DNA of 64,000 nucleotides, taken from Diospyros lotus. Its lineage: Eukaryota > Streptophyta > Magnoliopsida > Ericales > Ebenaceae. Of the stretch, positions 10,901 to 23,397 are shown piece after piece (position 1 is the first letter of the stretch; the number at the start of each line of letters is the position of its first letter). The stretch covers positions 11,046,616-11,110,615 of the forward strand of contig NC_068338.1 of assembly GCF_014633365.1 (NCBI RefSeq), in the 5' to 3' direction. The translations under genes were made by a program, and so were the position numbers. The notes beneath the pieces were generated by a model. The model was not told where the DNA came from and made no database searches. It was given only the letters and a program-made list of their open reading frames with translations.

Positions 10901-13380
10901 ATGTCGCCTTTCTCCTAAATTTGAAATCGTCTTCATGAAATTAGTACACTTCAAGATGTCGCCTTTCTCCTAAACTTAGAATCGTCATCATCAAATTATT
11001 ACACTTGAAGATATGGTTGATTGAATCAAAGTTGTCTCTTTTTTAATTAAAGTGTTCAACAGTGGACCCATGGCTAAAACTCAACTTTTCAAAACATCCG
11101 AAAATCAGAATTTGAACTTTCATGAGTGTATTTAATGTATTAAAATGTTGTCTTTCCCCTAAATTCGGAATCGTCATCATCGAATTAGTAGAATTGAAGA
11201 TATCGTTGATTGAATCAAAGTTGTCTCTTTATTTTTCAAACTGTTCTACTATGGACCCATGGCAAAAACTCAATTTTTTAAAACTTCCAAATATCATAAT
11301 TTGAGCTTTCTTGAATGTTTTCAATGTTTCAAAATGTCGCCTTCCTCCTAAACTTGGAATCGTCATCATCAAATTATTACACTTGAAGATATGGTTGATT
11401 GAATCAAAGTTGTCTCTTTTTTATTTAAAGTGTTCAACTATGAACCCACGGCTAAAACTCAACTTTTCAAAATATCCGATAATCAGAATTTGATCTTTCT
11501 TGAGTGTTTTTATTGTTTTAAAATGTTTTCTTTCCCCTAAATTTGGAATCGTCATCATCAAATTATTACACTTGAAGATATCTTTGATTGAATCAAAGTT
11601 GTCTCTTTCTTGTTCAAACTGTTCTACAATGGACCCATGGCTAAAACTCAAATTTTCAAAACTTTCGAAAATCAGAATTTGAACAATCCTGAGTGTATTT
11701 ATTCTATCAAAATGTCGTCTTTCCCCTAAATTTGGAATCGTCATCATCAAATTAATACAGTTGAAATATCGTTGAGCGAATCAAAGTTGTCTCTTTTTTA
11801 TTTAAAGTGTTCAACTATGGACCCACGGCTAAAACTCAAGTTTTCAAAATATCCGAAAATCAAAATTTGATCTTTCTTGAGTGTATTTATTGTTTTAAAA
11901 TGTTTTCTTTCCCCTAAATTTGGAATCGTCATCATCAAATTAGTAGACTTGAAGATATCTTTGATTGAATGAAAGTTGTCTCTTTCTTGTTCAAACTGTT
12001 CTACAATGGACCCATGGCTAAAACTCAAATTTTCAAAACTTTCGAAAATCAGAATTTGAACATTCTTGAGTGTATTTATTCTATCAAAATTTCGTCTTTC
12101 CCCTAAATTTGGAATCGTCATCATCAAATTAGTACAGTTGAAATATCGTTTAGCGAATCAAAGTTGTCTCTTTTTTATTTAAAGTGTTCAACTATGGACC
12201 CACGGCTAAAACTCAACTTTTCAAAATATCCGAAAATCAAAATTTGATCTTTCTTGAATGTATTTATTGTTTTAAAATGTTTTATTTCCCCTAAATTTGG
12301 AATCGTCATCATCAAATTAGTACACTTCAAGATATCATTGGTTGAATCAAAGTTGTCTCTTTCTTGTTCAAAGTGTTCTACTATGGACCCATGGCTAAAA
12401 CTTAAATTTTCAAAACTTTTTAAATTCAGAATTTGAACTTTCTTGAGTGTATTTATTCTATCAAAATGTCGTCTTTCCCTAAATTTCGAATCGTCATCAT
12501 CAAATTAGTACAGTTGAGATATCGTTAATTGAATCAACGTTGTCTCTTTTTTATTTAAAGTGTTCTACTATGGACGCATGCTTAAAACTCAACTTTTCAA
12601 AACATCCCAAAATCAGAATTTGAACTTTCTTAAGTGTATTTAGAGTATCAAAATGTCGTCTTTCATAAAGAATTGGAATCGCCATCATCAAACTAATACA
12701 CCTGAAGATATCATCAACTGAATAAAAGATGGCTCTTTCATGTTTAAAGTGTTCTACTAGGGAACCATGGGTAAAACTCAACTTTTCAAAACTTCCCGAA
12801 AACAGAATTTGAACTTTCGTATGTGTGTATCAAAATTACATCTATCTCCTAAATTTGAAATCGATTTCATGAAATTAGTACACTTGAAGATATTGTTGAT
12901 TGAATCAAAGTTGTCTCTTTTTTAGTTAAAGTGTTCAACTATGGATCCATGGCTAAAACTCAACTTTTCAAAACTTTCAAAATCAGAATTTGAAATTTCT
13001 TGAGTGTATTTAATGTATCAAAATGTCGTCTTTCCCTTAAATTTTGAACCGTCATCATCAAATTAGTACACTTGAAGATATCATTGATTGAATCAAAGTT
13101 TTCTCTTTTTTATTCAAAGTGTTCTACTATGGACCCATAACAAAAACTCAACTTTTCAAAACCTCCAAAATAAGAATTTGAACTTTTTGAGTGTATTTAA
13201 TGTATCAAAATGTCGCCTTTCCCCTAAACTTGGAATCTTCATCATCAAATTATTACACATAAAGATATGGTTGATTGAATCAAAGTTGTGTCTATTTTAT
13301 TTAAAGTGTTCAACTATGGACCCACAGCTAAAACTCACCTTTCAAAACTTTCGAAAATTAGAATTTGAACATTCTTGAGT
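7942..13380. repeat. 5.4-kb tandem duplication, unit 1
   Basis: The order of monomer variants from 7942 to 13380 (5439 bp) is repeated from 13381. Matching landmarks: 8441 with 13881; 9194, 9383 and 9681 with 14446, 14635 and 14933 (offset 5252); 10327 with 15580 (offset 5253); 11798, 12254 and 12551 with 16255, 16711 and 17009 (offset about 4457). The offset steps are explained by two deletions in unit 2. The unit contains three 377-bp dimers (about 11421-12550) and a rearranged stretch at 10877-10975. Boundaries were set by eye from variant order. Confidence 0.7.
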
Positions 13381-16300
13381 GTACACTTGAAGATATCATT
13401 GATTGAATCAAAGTTGTCTCTTTTTTATTTAAAGTGTTCTACTATGGACACATGCTTAAAACTCAACTTTTCAAAACATCCCAAAATCAGAATTTGAACT
13501 TTCTTAACTGTATTTAGAGTATCAAAATGTCATCTTTCACAAAGATTTGGAATCGTCATAATCAAACTAATACACTTGAAGATATCATCAACTGAATCAA
13601 AGATGTCTATTTCAGGTTTAATGTGTTCTACTATGGACCCACGGCTAAAAGTCAACTTTCAAAACTTCCCGAAATTAGAATTTGAACTTTCTTATGTGTG
13701 TAAAGTGTATCAAAATTACTTCTATCTCTTAAATTTGAAATCGTCTTCATGAAACTAGTACACTTCAAGATGTTTTTGATTGAATCAAAGTTGTCTCTTC
13801 TTTAGTCAAAGTTTTCTACTACAGACCCATGGAAAAGACACAACTTTTCAAAACTTCCAACAATCAGAATTTGAACATTCTTGAATGTATTGAATGTATC
13901 AAAATGTCGCCATTCTCCTAAACTTAGAATCGTCATCATCAAATTATTACACTTGAAGATATGGTTGATTGAATCAAAGTTGTCTCTTTTTTAATTAAAG
14001 TGTTCAACAGTGGACCCATGGCTAAAACTCAACTTTTCAAAACATCCAAAACTCAGAATTTGAACTTTCATGAGTGTATTTAATGTATTAAAATGTTGTC
14101 TTTCCCCTAAATTTGGAATCGTCATCATCGAATTTGTACACTTGAAGATATGGTTGATTGAATCAAAGTTGTCTCTTTTTTATTTAAAGTGTTCAACTAT
14201 GTACCCATGGCTAAAACACAACTTTACAACACTTTCGAAAATTACAATTTTAACTTTCTTGAGTGTATTTAATGTATCAAAATGTCATCCTTCCCCTAAA
14301 TTTGGAATCGTCATCATCAAATTAGTACACTTGATGATATCGTTGATTGAATAAGTTGTCGCTTTTTTATTCAAAGTGTGATACTATGGACCCATGGCAA
14401 AAATTCAACAATTCAAAACCACAAAAAATCAGAATTTGAACTTTCTTGAGTGTATTTAATGTATCAAAATGCCACCTTTCTCCTAAACTTGGAATCGACA
14501 TCATCAAATTATTACACTTGAAGATATCGTTGATTGAATCAAAGTTGTCTCTTTCTTGTTTAAAATGTTCTACTATGGACCGATGGCAAAAACTCAACTT
14601 TTCAAAACTTTCGAAAATCACAATTTGAACTTTCTTGAGTGTATTTAATGTATCAAAATGTCGTCTTTGTCCTAAATTTGGGATCGTCGTCATCAAATTA
14701 GTACACTTGAAGATATCGTTGATTGAATCAAAGTTGTCTCTTTTTTATTTAAAGTGTTCAACTATGGACCCACAGCTAAAACTCAACCTTTCAAAACTTT
14801 CAAAAATCAGAATTTGAACTTTCTTGAGTGTATTTAATGTATCAAATTGTCGTCTTTCCGCTAAATTTGGAACTGTCAACGTCACATTAGTACACTTGAA
14901 GATATCGTTGATTGAATCAAGATGTCTCTTTTTTACTTAAAGTGTTCAACTATGGACCCATTGCTAAAACTCATCTTTTCAAAAATCCCGAAAATCAGAA
15001 TATGAACTTTCATGAGTATAATTAGAGTATCAAAATGTCGTATTTCACCAAGATTTGGAATCGTCATCATCAAACTAGTACACTTGAAGATATCGTTGAT
15101 TGAATCAATATTGTCTCTTTCTTGTTTAAAATGTTCTACTATGGACACATGGGAAAAACTCAACTTTTGAAAACTTTCAAAAATCAGAATTTGAACAATC
15201 TTAAGTGTATTTAATGTATCAAAATGTTGTCTTTCCCCTAAAATTGGAACCGTTATAATCAAATTAGTACACTTGAAGATATCATTGATTGAATCAAAGT
15301 TGTCTCTTTTTTTTTCAAACTGTTCTACTATTGACCCCTGGCAAAAACAAAAATTTTTCAAAACTTCCAAATATCAGAATTTGAGTTTTCTGGAATGTAT
15401 TCAATGTATCAAAATGTTGCCTTCCTCCTATACTTGGAATCGTCATCATCAAATTATTACACTTGAAGATATGGTTGATTGAATCAAAGTTGTCTCATTT
15501 TTATTTAAAGTGTTCAACTATGGACCCATGGCTAAAACTCAACTTTTCAAAATATCCGAAAATCAGAATTTGATCTTTCTTGAGTGTATTTATTGTTTTA
15601 AAATGTTCTCTTTCTCCTAAATTTGAAATCGTCATCATCAAGTTAGTACACTTGAAGATATCATTGATTGAATCAAAGTTGTCTCTTTTTTTTTTAAACT
15701 GTTCTACTATGGACACATGCTTAAAACTCAACTTTTCAAAACATCCAAAAATCAGAATTTGAACTTTCTTAACTGTATTTAGAGTATCAAAATGTCATCT
15801 TTCACAAAGATTTGGAATTGTCATCATCAAACTAATACACTTGAAAATATCATCGACTGAATCAAAGATGGCTATTTCATGTTTAATGTGTTCTACTATG
15901 GACCCACGGCTAAAAGTCAACTTTCAAAACTTCCCGAAATTAGAATTTGAACTTTCTTATGTGTGTAAAGTGTATCAAAATTACTTCTATCTCCTAAATT
16001 TGAAATCGTCTTCATGAAATTAGTACACTTCAAGATGTTTTTGATTGAATCAAAGTTGTCTCTTTCTTGTTCAAACTGTTCTACAATGGACCCATGGATA
16101 AAACTCAAATTTTCAAAACTTTCGAAAATCAGAATTTGAACAATCTTGAGTGTATTTATTCTATCAAAATGTCGTCTTTCCCCTAAATTTGGAATCGTCA
16201 TCATCAAATTAATACAGTTGAAATATCGTTGAGCGAAACAAAGTTGTCTCTTTTTTATTTAAAGTGTTCAACTATGGACCCACGGCTAAAACTCAAGTTT

Positions 16301-17837
16301 TCAAAATATCCGAAAATCAAAATTTGATCTTTCTTGAGTGTATTTATTGTTTTAAAATGTTTTCTTTCCCCTAAATTTGGAATCGTCATCATCAAATTAG
16401 TAGACTTGAAGATATCTTTGATTGAATGAAAGTTGTCTCTTTCTTGTTCAAACTGTTCTACAATGGACCCATGGCTAAAACTCAAATTTTCAAAACTTTC
16501 GAAAATCAGAATTTGAACATTCTTGAGTGTATTTATTCTATCAAAATGTCGTCTTTCCCCTAAATTTGGAATCGTCATCATCAAATTAGTACAGTTGAAA
16601 TATTGTTTAGCGAATCAAAGTTGTCTCTTTTTTATTTAAAGTGTTCAACTATGGACCCACGGCTAAAACTCAACTTTTCAAAATATCCGAAAATCAAAAT
16701 TTGATATTTCTTGAATGTATTTATTGTTTTAAAATGTTTTCTTTCCCCTAAATTTGGAATCGTCATCATCAAATTAGTACACTTCAAGATATCATTGGTT
16801 GAATCAAAGTTGTCTCTTTCTTGTTCAAAGTGTTCTACTATGGACCCAAGGCTAAAACTCAAATTTTCAAAACTTTTTAAATTCAGAATTTGAACTTTCT
16901 TGAGTGTATTTATTCTATCAAAATGTCGTCTTTCCCCTAAATTTGGAATCGTCATCATCAAATTAGTACAGTTGAGATATCGTTGATTGAATCAACGTTG
17001 TCTCTTTTTTATTTAAAGTGTTCTACTATGGACGCATGCTTAAAACTCAACTTTTCAAAACATCCCAAAATCAGAATTTGAACTTTCTTAAGTGTATTTA
17101 GAGTATCAAAATGTCGTCTTTCATAAAGAATTGGAATCGCCATCATCAAACTAATACACCTGAAGATATCATCGACTGAATAAAAGATGGCTATTTCATG
17201 TTTAAAGTGTTCTACTAGGGACCCACGGGTAAAACTCAACTTTTCAAAACTTCCCGAAAACAGAATTTGAACTTTCGTATGTGTGTAAAGTGTATCAAAA
17301 TTACATCTATCTCCTAAATTTGAAATCGTCTTCATGAAATTAGTACACTTGAAGATATTGTTGATTGAATCAAAGTTGTCTCTTTTTTAGTTAAAGTGTT
17401 CAACTATGGATCCATGGCTAAAACTCAACTTTTCAAAACTTTCAAAATCAGAATTTGAAATTTCTTGAGTGTATTTAATGTATCAAAATGTCGTCTTTCC
17501 CTTAAATTTTGAACCGTCATCATCAAATTAGTACACTTGAAGATGTCATTGATTGAATCAAAGTTTTCTCTTTTTTATTCAAAGTGTTCTACTATGGACC
17601 CATAACAAAAACTCAAATTTTCAAAACCTCCAAAAATAAGAACTTGAACTTTTTGAGTGTATTTAATGTATCAAAATGTTGCCTTTCCCCTAAACTTGGA
17701 ATCCTCATCATCAAATTATTACACATAAAATATGGTTGATTGAATCAATGTTGTCTCTTTTTTATTTAAAGTGTTCAACTATGGACCCACTGCTAAAACT
17801 CAACCTTTCAAAACTTTCGAAAATTAGAATTTGAACA
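13381..17837. repeat. 5.4-kb tandem duplication, unit 2 (internally deleted to 4.46 kb)
   Basis: Follows unit 1 directly. It lacks about 188 bp (one monomer, near 14100-14150) and about 796 bp (near 16050-16060) relative to unit 1, which accounts for its 4457-bp length. The start at 13381 is out of monomer register: TTGAGT runs straight into GTACACTTGAAG, skipping the 60 bp that normally separate them. The 16050-16060 deletion joins two monomers in register within TTTGATTGAATCAAAG, as expected from recombination between homologous monomers. Confidence 0.68.
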
Positions 17838-20189
17838 TTCTTGAGTGTATTTAATGTATCAAATTGTCGTCTTTCCCCTAAATTTGGAACTGTCATCGTC
17901 ACATTAGTACACTTGAAGATATCGTTGATTGAATCAAGATGTCTCTTTTTACTTAAAGTGTTCAACTATGGACCCATTGCTAAAATTCATCTTTTCAAAA
18001 ATCCCGAAAATCAGAATTTGAACTTTCATGAGTATAATTAGAGTATCAAAATGTCGTATTTCACTAAGATTTGGAATCGTCATCATCAAACTAATACACT
18101 TGATGATATCGTTGATTGAATCAATGTTGTCTCTTTATTGTTTAAAATGTTCTACTATGGACACATGGGAAAAACTCAACTTTTCAAAACTTTCGAAAAT
18201 CAGAATTTGAACAATCTTAAGTGTATTTAGCGTATCAAAATGTTATCTTTCCCCTAAATTTGGAAACATTATCATAAAATTAGTACACTTGAAGATATCG
18301 TTGATTGAATCAAAGTTGTCTCTTTTTTTTTGAAACTGTTCTACTATGGACCCATGGCAAAAACTCAAATTTTCAAAACTTCCAAATATCAGAATTTGAG
18401 TTTTCTGGAATGTATTCAATGTATCAAAATGTCGCCTTCCTCCTATACTTGGAATCGTCATCATCAAATTATTACACTTGAAGATATGGTTCATTGAATC
18501 AAAGTTGTCTCATTTTTATTTAAAGTGTTCAACTATGGACCCATGGCTAAAACTCAACTTTTCAAAATATTCGAAAATCAGAATTTGATCTTTCTTGAGT
18601 GTATTTATTGTTTTAAAATGTTCTTTTTCTCCTAAATTTGGAATCGTCATCATCAAATTAGTACACTTGAAGATATCATTGATTGAATCAAAGTTGTCTC
18701 TTTTCTATTTAAAGTGTTCTACTATGGACACATGCTTAAAACTCAACTGTTCAAAACATCCCAAAATCAGAATTTGAACTTTCTTAACTGTATTTAGAGT
18801 ATCAAAATGTCATCTTTCACAAAGATTTGGAATCATCATAATCAAACTAATACACTTGAAGATATCATCCACTAAATCAAATATGTCTATTTCAGGTTTA
18901 ATGTGTTCTACTATGGACCCACGGCTAAAAGTCAACTTTTCCAAACTTTCGAAAATCAGAATTTGAACAATCTTAAGTGTATTTAGCGTATCAAAATGTT
19001 GTCTTTCCCCTAAATTTGGAAACGTTATCATCAAATTAGTACACTTGAAGATATCGTTGATTGAATCAAAGTTGTCTTTTTTTTTCAAACTGTTCTACTA
19101 TGGACCCATGGCAAAAACTCAATTTTTCAAAACTTCCAAATATCAGAATTTGAGTTTTCTGGAATGTATTCAATGTATCAAAATATCGCCTTCCTCCTAT
19201 ACTTGGAATCGTCATCATCAAATTATTACACTTGAAGATATGGTTGATTGAATCAAAGTTGTCTCATTTTTATTTAAAGTGTTCAACTATGGACCCATGG
19301 CTAAAACTCAACTTTTCAAAATATTCGAAAATCAGAATTTGATCTTTCTTGAGTGTATTTATTGTTTTAAAATGTTTTCTTTCTCCTAAATTTGGAATCG
19401 TCATCATCAAATTAGTACACTTGAAGATATCATTGATTGAATCAAAGTTGTCTATTTTTTATTTAAAGTGTTCTACTATGGACACATGCTTAAAACTCAA
19501 CTGTTCAAAACATCCCAAAATCAGAATTTGAACTTTCTTAACTGTATTTAGAGTATCAAAATGTCATCTTTCACAAAGATTTGGAATCGTCATAATCAAA
19601 CTAATACACTTGAAGATATCATCAACTGAATCAAAGATGTCTATTTCAGGTTTAATGTGTTCTACTATGGACCCACGGCTAAAAGTCAACTTTCAAAACT
19701 TCCCGAAATTAGAATTTGAACTTTCTTATGTGTGTAAAGTGTATCAAAATTACATCTATCTCCTAAATTTGAAATCGTCTTCATGAAATTAGTACACTTC
19801 AAGATGTTTTTGATTGAATCAAAGTTGTCTCTTCTTTATTCAAAGTTTTCTACTATGGACCCATGGAAAAGACACAACTTTTCAAAACTTCCAACAATCA
19901 GAATTTGAACATTCTTGAATGTATTGAATGTATCAAAATGTCGCCTTCCTCCTAAACTTAGAATCGTCATCATCAAATTATTACACTTGAAAATATGGTT
20001 GATTGAATCAAAGTTGTCTCTTTTTTATTTAAAGTGTTTAACTGTGGACCCATGGCTAAAACTCAACTTTTCAAAACATCCAAAAATCAGAATTTGAACT
20101 TTCATTAGAGTATTTAATGTATTAAAATGTTGTCTTTCCCCTAAATTTTGAATCGTCATCATCGAATTTGTACACTTGAAGATATCGTT
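16985..20189. repeat. 3.2-kb tandem duplication, unit 1
   Basis: About 17 monomers whose variant order repeats at an offset of 3205-3208 bp: 17009 with 20214, 18028 with 21235, 18595 with 21802, 19349 with 22557, 19915 with 23123. It overlaps the end of the 5.4-kb duplication, so it happened after it. It contains an internal 754-bp (four-monomer) repetition, 18595 to 19349. Confidence 0.75.
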
Positions 20190-23100
20190 GATTGAATCAA
20201 CGTTGTCTCTTTTTTATTTAAAGTGTTCTACTATGGACGCATGCTTAAAACTCAACTTTTCAAAACATCCCAAAATCAGAATTTGAACTTTCTTAAGTGT
20301 ATTTAGAGTATCAAAATGTCGTCTTTCATAAAGAATTGGAATCGCCATCATCAAACTAATACACCTGAAGATATCATCGACTGAATAAAAGATGGGTATT
20401 TCATGTTTAAAGTGTTCTACTAGGGACCCACGGGTAAAACTCAACTTTTCAAAACTTCCCGAAAACAGAATTTGAACTTTTGTATGTGTGTAAAGTGTAT
20501 CAAAATTACATCTATCTCCTAAATTTGAAATTGATTTCATGAAACTAGTACACTTGAAGATATTGTTGATTGAATCAAAGTTGTCTCTTTTTTAGTTAAA
20601 GTGTTCAACTATGGATCCATGGCTAAAACTCAACTTTTCAAAACTTTCAAAATCAGAATTTGAAATTTCTTGAGTGTATTTAATGTATCAAAATGTCGTC
20701 TTTCCCTTAAATTTGGAACCGTCATCATCAAATTAGTACACTTGAAGATATCATTGATTGAATCAAAGTTTTCTCTTTTTTATTCAAGGTGTTCTACTAT
20801 GGACCCATAAGAAAAACTCAACTTTTCAAAACCTCCAAAAATAAGAATTTGAACTTTTTGAGTGTATTTAATGTATCAAAATGTCGCCTATCCCCTAAAC
20901 TTGGAATCTTTATCATCAAATTATTACACATAAAGATATGGTTGATTGAATCAAAGTTGTGTCTATTTTATTTAAAGTGTTCAACTATGGACCCACAGCT
21001 AAAACTCAACCTTTCAAAACTTTTGAAAATTAGAATTTGAACATTCTTGAGTGTATTTAATGTATCAAATTGTCGTGTTTCCCCTAAATTTGGAACTGTC
21101 ATCGTCACATTAGTACACTTGAAGATATCGTTGATTGAATCAAGATGTCTCTTTTTTACTTAAAGTGTTCAACTATGGACCCATTGCTAAAACTCATCTT
21201 TTCAAAAATCCCGAAAATCAGAATTTGAACTTTCATGAGTATAATTAGAGTATTAAAATGTCGTATTTCACCAAGATTTGGAATCGTCATCATCAAACTA
21301 ATACACTTGATGATATCGTTGATTGAATCAATGTTGTCTCTTTCTTGTTTAAAATGTTCTACTATGGACACATGGGAAAAACTCAACTTTTCAAAACTTT
21401 CGAAAATCAGAATTTGAACAATCTTAAGTGTATTTAGCGTATCAAAATGTTGTCTTTCCCCTAAATTTGGAAACGTTATCATCAAATTAGTACACTTGAA
21501 GATATCGTTGATTGAATCAAAGTTGTCTCTTTTTTTTTCAAACTGTTCTACTATGGACCCATGGCAAAAACTCAATTTTTCAAAACTTCCAAATATCAGA
21601 ATTTGAGTTTTTTGGAATGTATTCAATGTATCAAAATGTCGCCTTCCTCCTATACTTGGAATCATCATCATCAAATTATTACACTTGAAGATATGGTTGA
21701 TTGAATCAAAGTTGTCTCATTTTTATTTAAAGTGTTCAACTATGGACCCATGGCTAAAACTCAACTTTTCAAAATATTCAAAAATCAAAATTTGATCTTT
21801 CTTGAGTGTATTTATTGTTTTAAAATGTTCTCTTTCTCCTAAATTTGGAATCGTCATCATCAAATTAGTACACTTGAAGATATCATTGATTGAATCAAAG
21901 TTGTCTCTTTTTTATTTAAAGTGTTCTACTATGGACACATGCTTAAAACTCAACTGTTCAAAACATCCCAAAATCAGAATTTGAACTTTCTTAACCGTAT
22001 TTAGAGTATCAAAATGTCATCTTTCACAAAGATTTGGAATCGTCATAATCAAACTAATACACTTGAAGATATCATCAACTGAATCAAAGATGTCTATTTC
22101 AGGTTTAATGTGTTATACTATGGACCAACGGCTAAAAGTCAACTTTTCAAAACTTTCGAAAATCAGAATTTGAACAATCTTAAGTGTATTTAGCGTATCA
22201 AAATGTTGTCTTTCCCCTAAATTTGGAAACGTTATCATCAAATTAGTACACTTGAAGATATCGTTGATTGAATCAAAGTTGTCTCTTTTTTTTCAAACTG
22301 TTCTACTATGGACCCATGGCAAAAACTCAATTTTTCAAAACTTCCAAATATCAGAATTTGAGTTTTCTTGAATGTATTCAATGTATCAAAATGTCGCCTT
22401 CCTCCTATACATGGAATCGTCATCATCAAATTATTACACTTGAAGATATGGTTGATTGAATCAAAGTTGTCTCATTTTTATTTAAAGTGTTCAACTATGG
22501 ACCCATGGCTAAAACTCAACTTTTCAAAATATTCGAAAATCAGAATTTGATCTTTCTTGAGTGTATTTATTGTTTTAAAATGTTCTCTTTCTCCTAAATT
22601 TGGAATCGTCAACATCAAATTAGTACACTTGAAGATATCATTGATTGAATCAAAGTTGTCTTTTTTTTATTTAAAGTGTTCTACTATGGACACATGCTTA
22701 AAACTCAACTGTTCAAAACATCCCAAAATCAGAATTTGAACTTTCTTAACCGTATTTAGAGTATCAAAATGTCAACTTTCACAAAGATTTGGAATCGTCA
22801 TAATCAAACTAATACACTTGAAGATATCATCAACTGAATCAAAGATGTCTATTTGAGGTTTAATGTGTTCTACTATGGACCCACGGCTAAAAGTCAACTT
22901 TCAAAACTTCCCGAAATTAGAATTTGAACTTTCTTATGCGTGTAAAGTGTATCAAAATTACATTTATCTCCTAAATTTGAAATCGTCTTCATGAAATTAG
23001 TACACTTCAAGATGTTTTTGATTGAATCAAAGTTGTCTCTTCTTTATTCAAAGTTTTCTACTATGGACCCATGGAAAAGACACAACTTTTCAAAACTTCC

Positions 23101-23397
23101 AACAATCAGAATTTGAACATTCTTGAATGTATTGAATGTATCAAAATGTCGCCTTCCTCCTAAACTTAGAATCGTCATCATCAAATTATTACACTTGAAG
23201 ATATGGTTGATTGAATCAAAGTTGTCTCTTTTTTATTTAAAGTGTTCAACTGTGGACCCATGGCTAAAACTCAACTTTTCAAAACATCCAAAAATCAGAA
23301 TTTGAACTTTCATGAGTGTATTTAATGTATTAAAATGTTGTCTTTCCCCTAAATTTTGAATCGTCATCATCGAATTTGTACACTTGAAGATATCGTT
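20190..23397. repeat. 3.2-kb tandem duplication, unit 2
   Basis: Second unit, directly adjacent. The junction lies inside GATATCGTTGATTGAATCAA: the monomer at about 20160-20205 begins like the one at 23370 but continues AACGTTGTCTC like the one at 16985. This is an in-register junction, as produced by unequal exchange between homologous monomers. The internal four-monomer repetition is retained at 755 bp (21802 to 22557). Confidence 0.75.
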
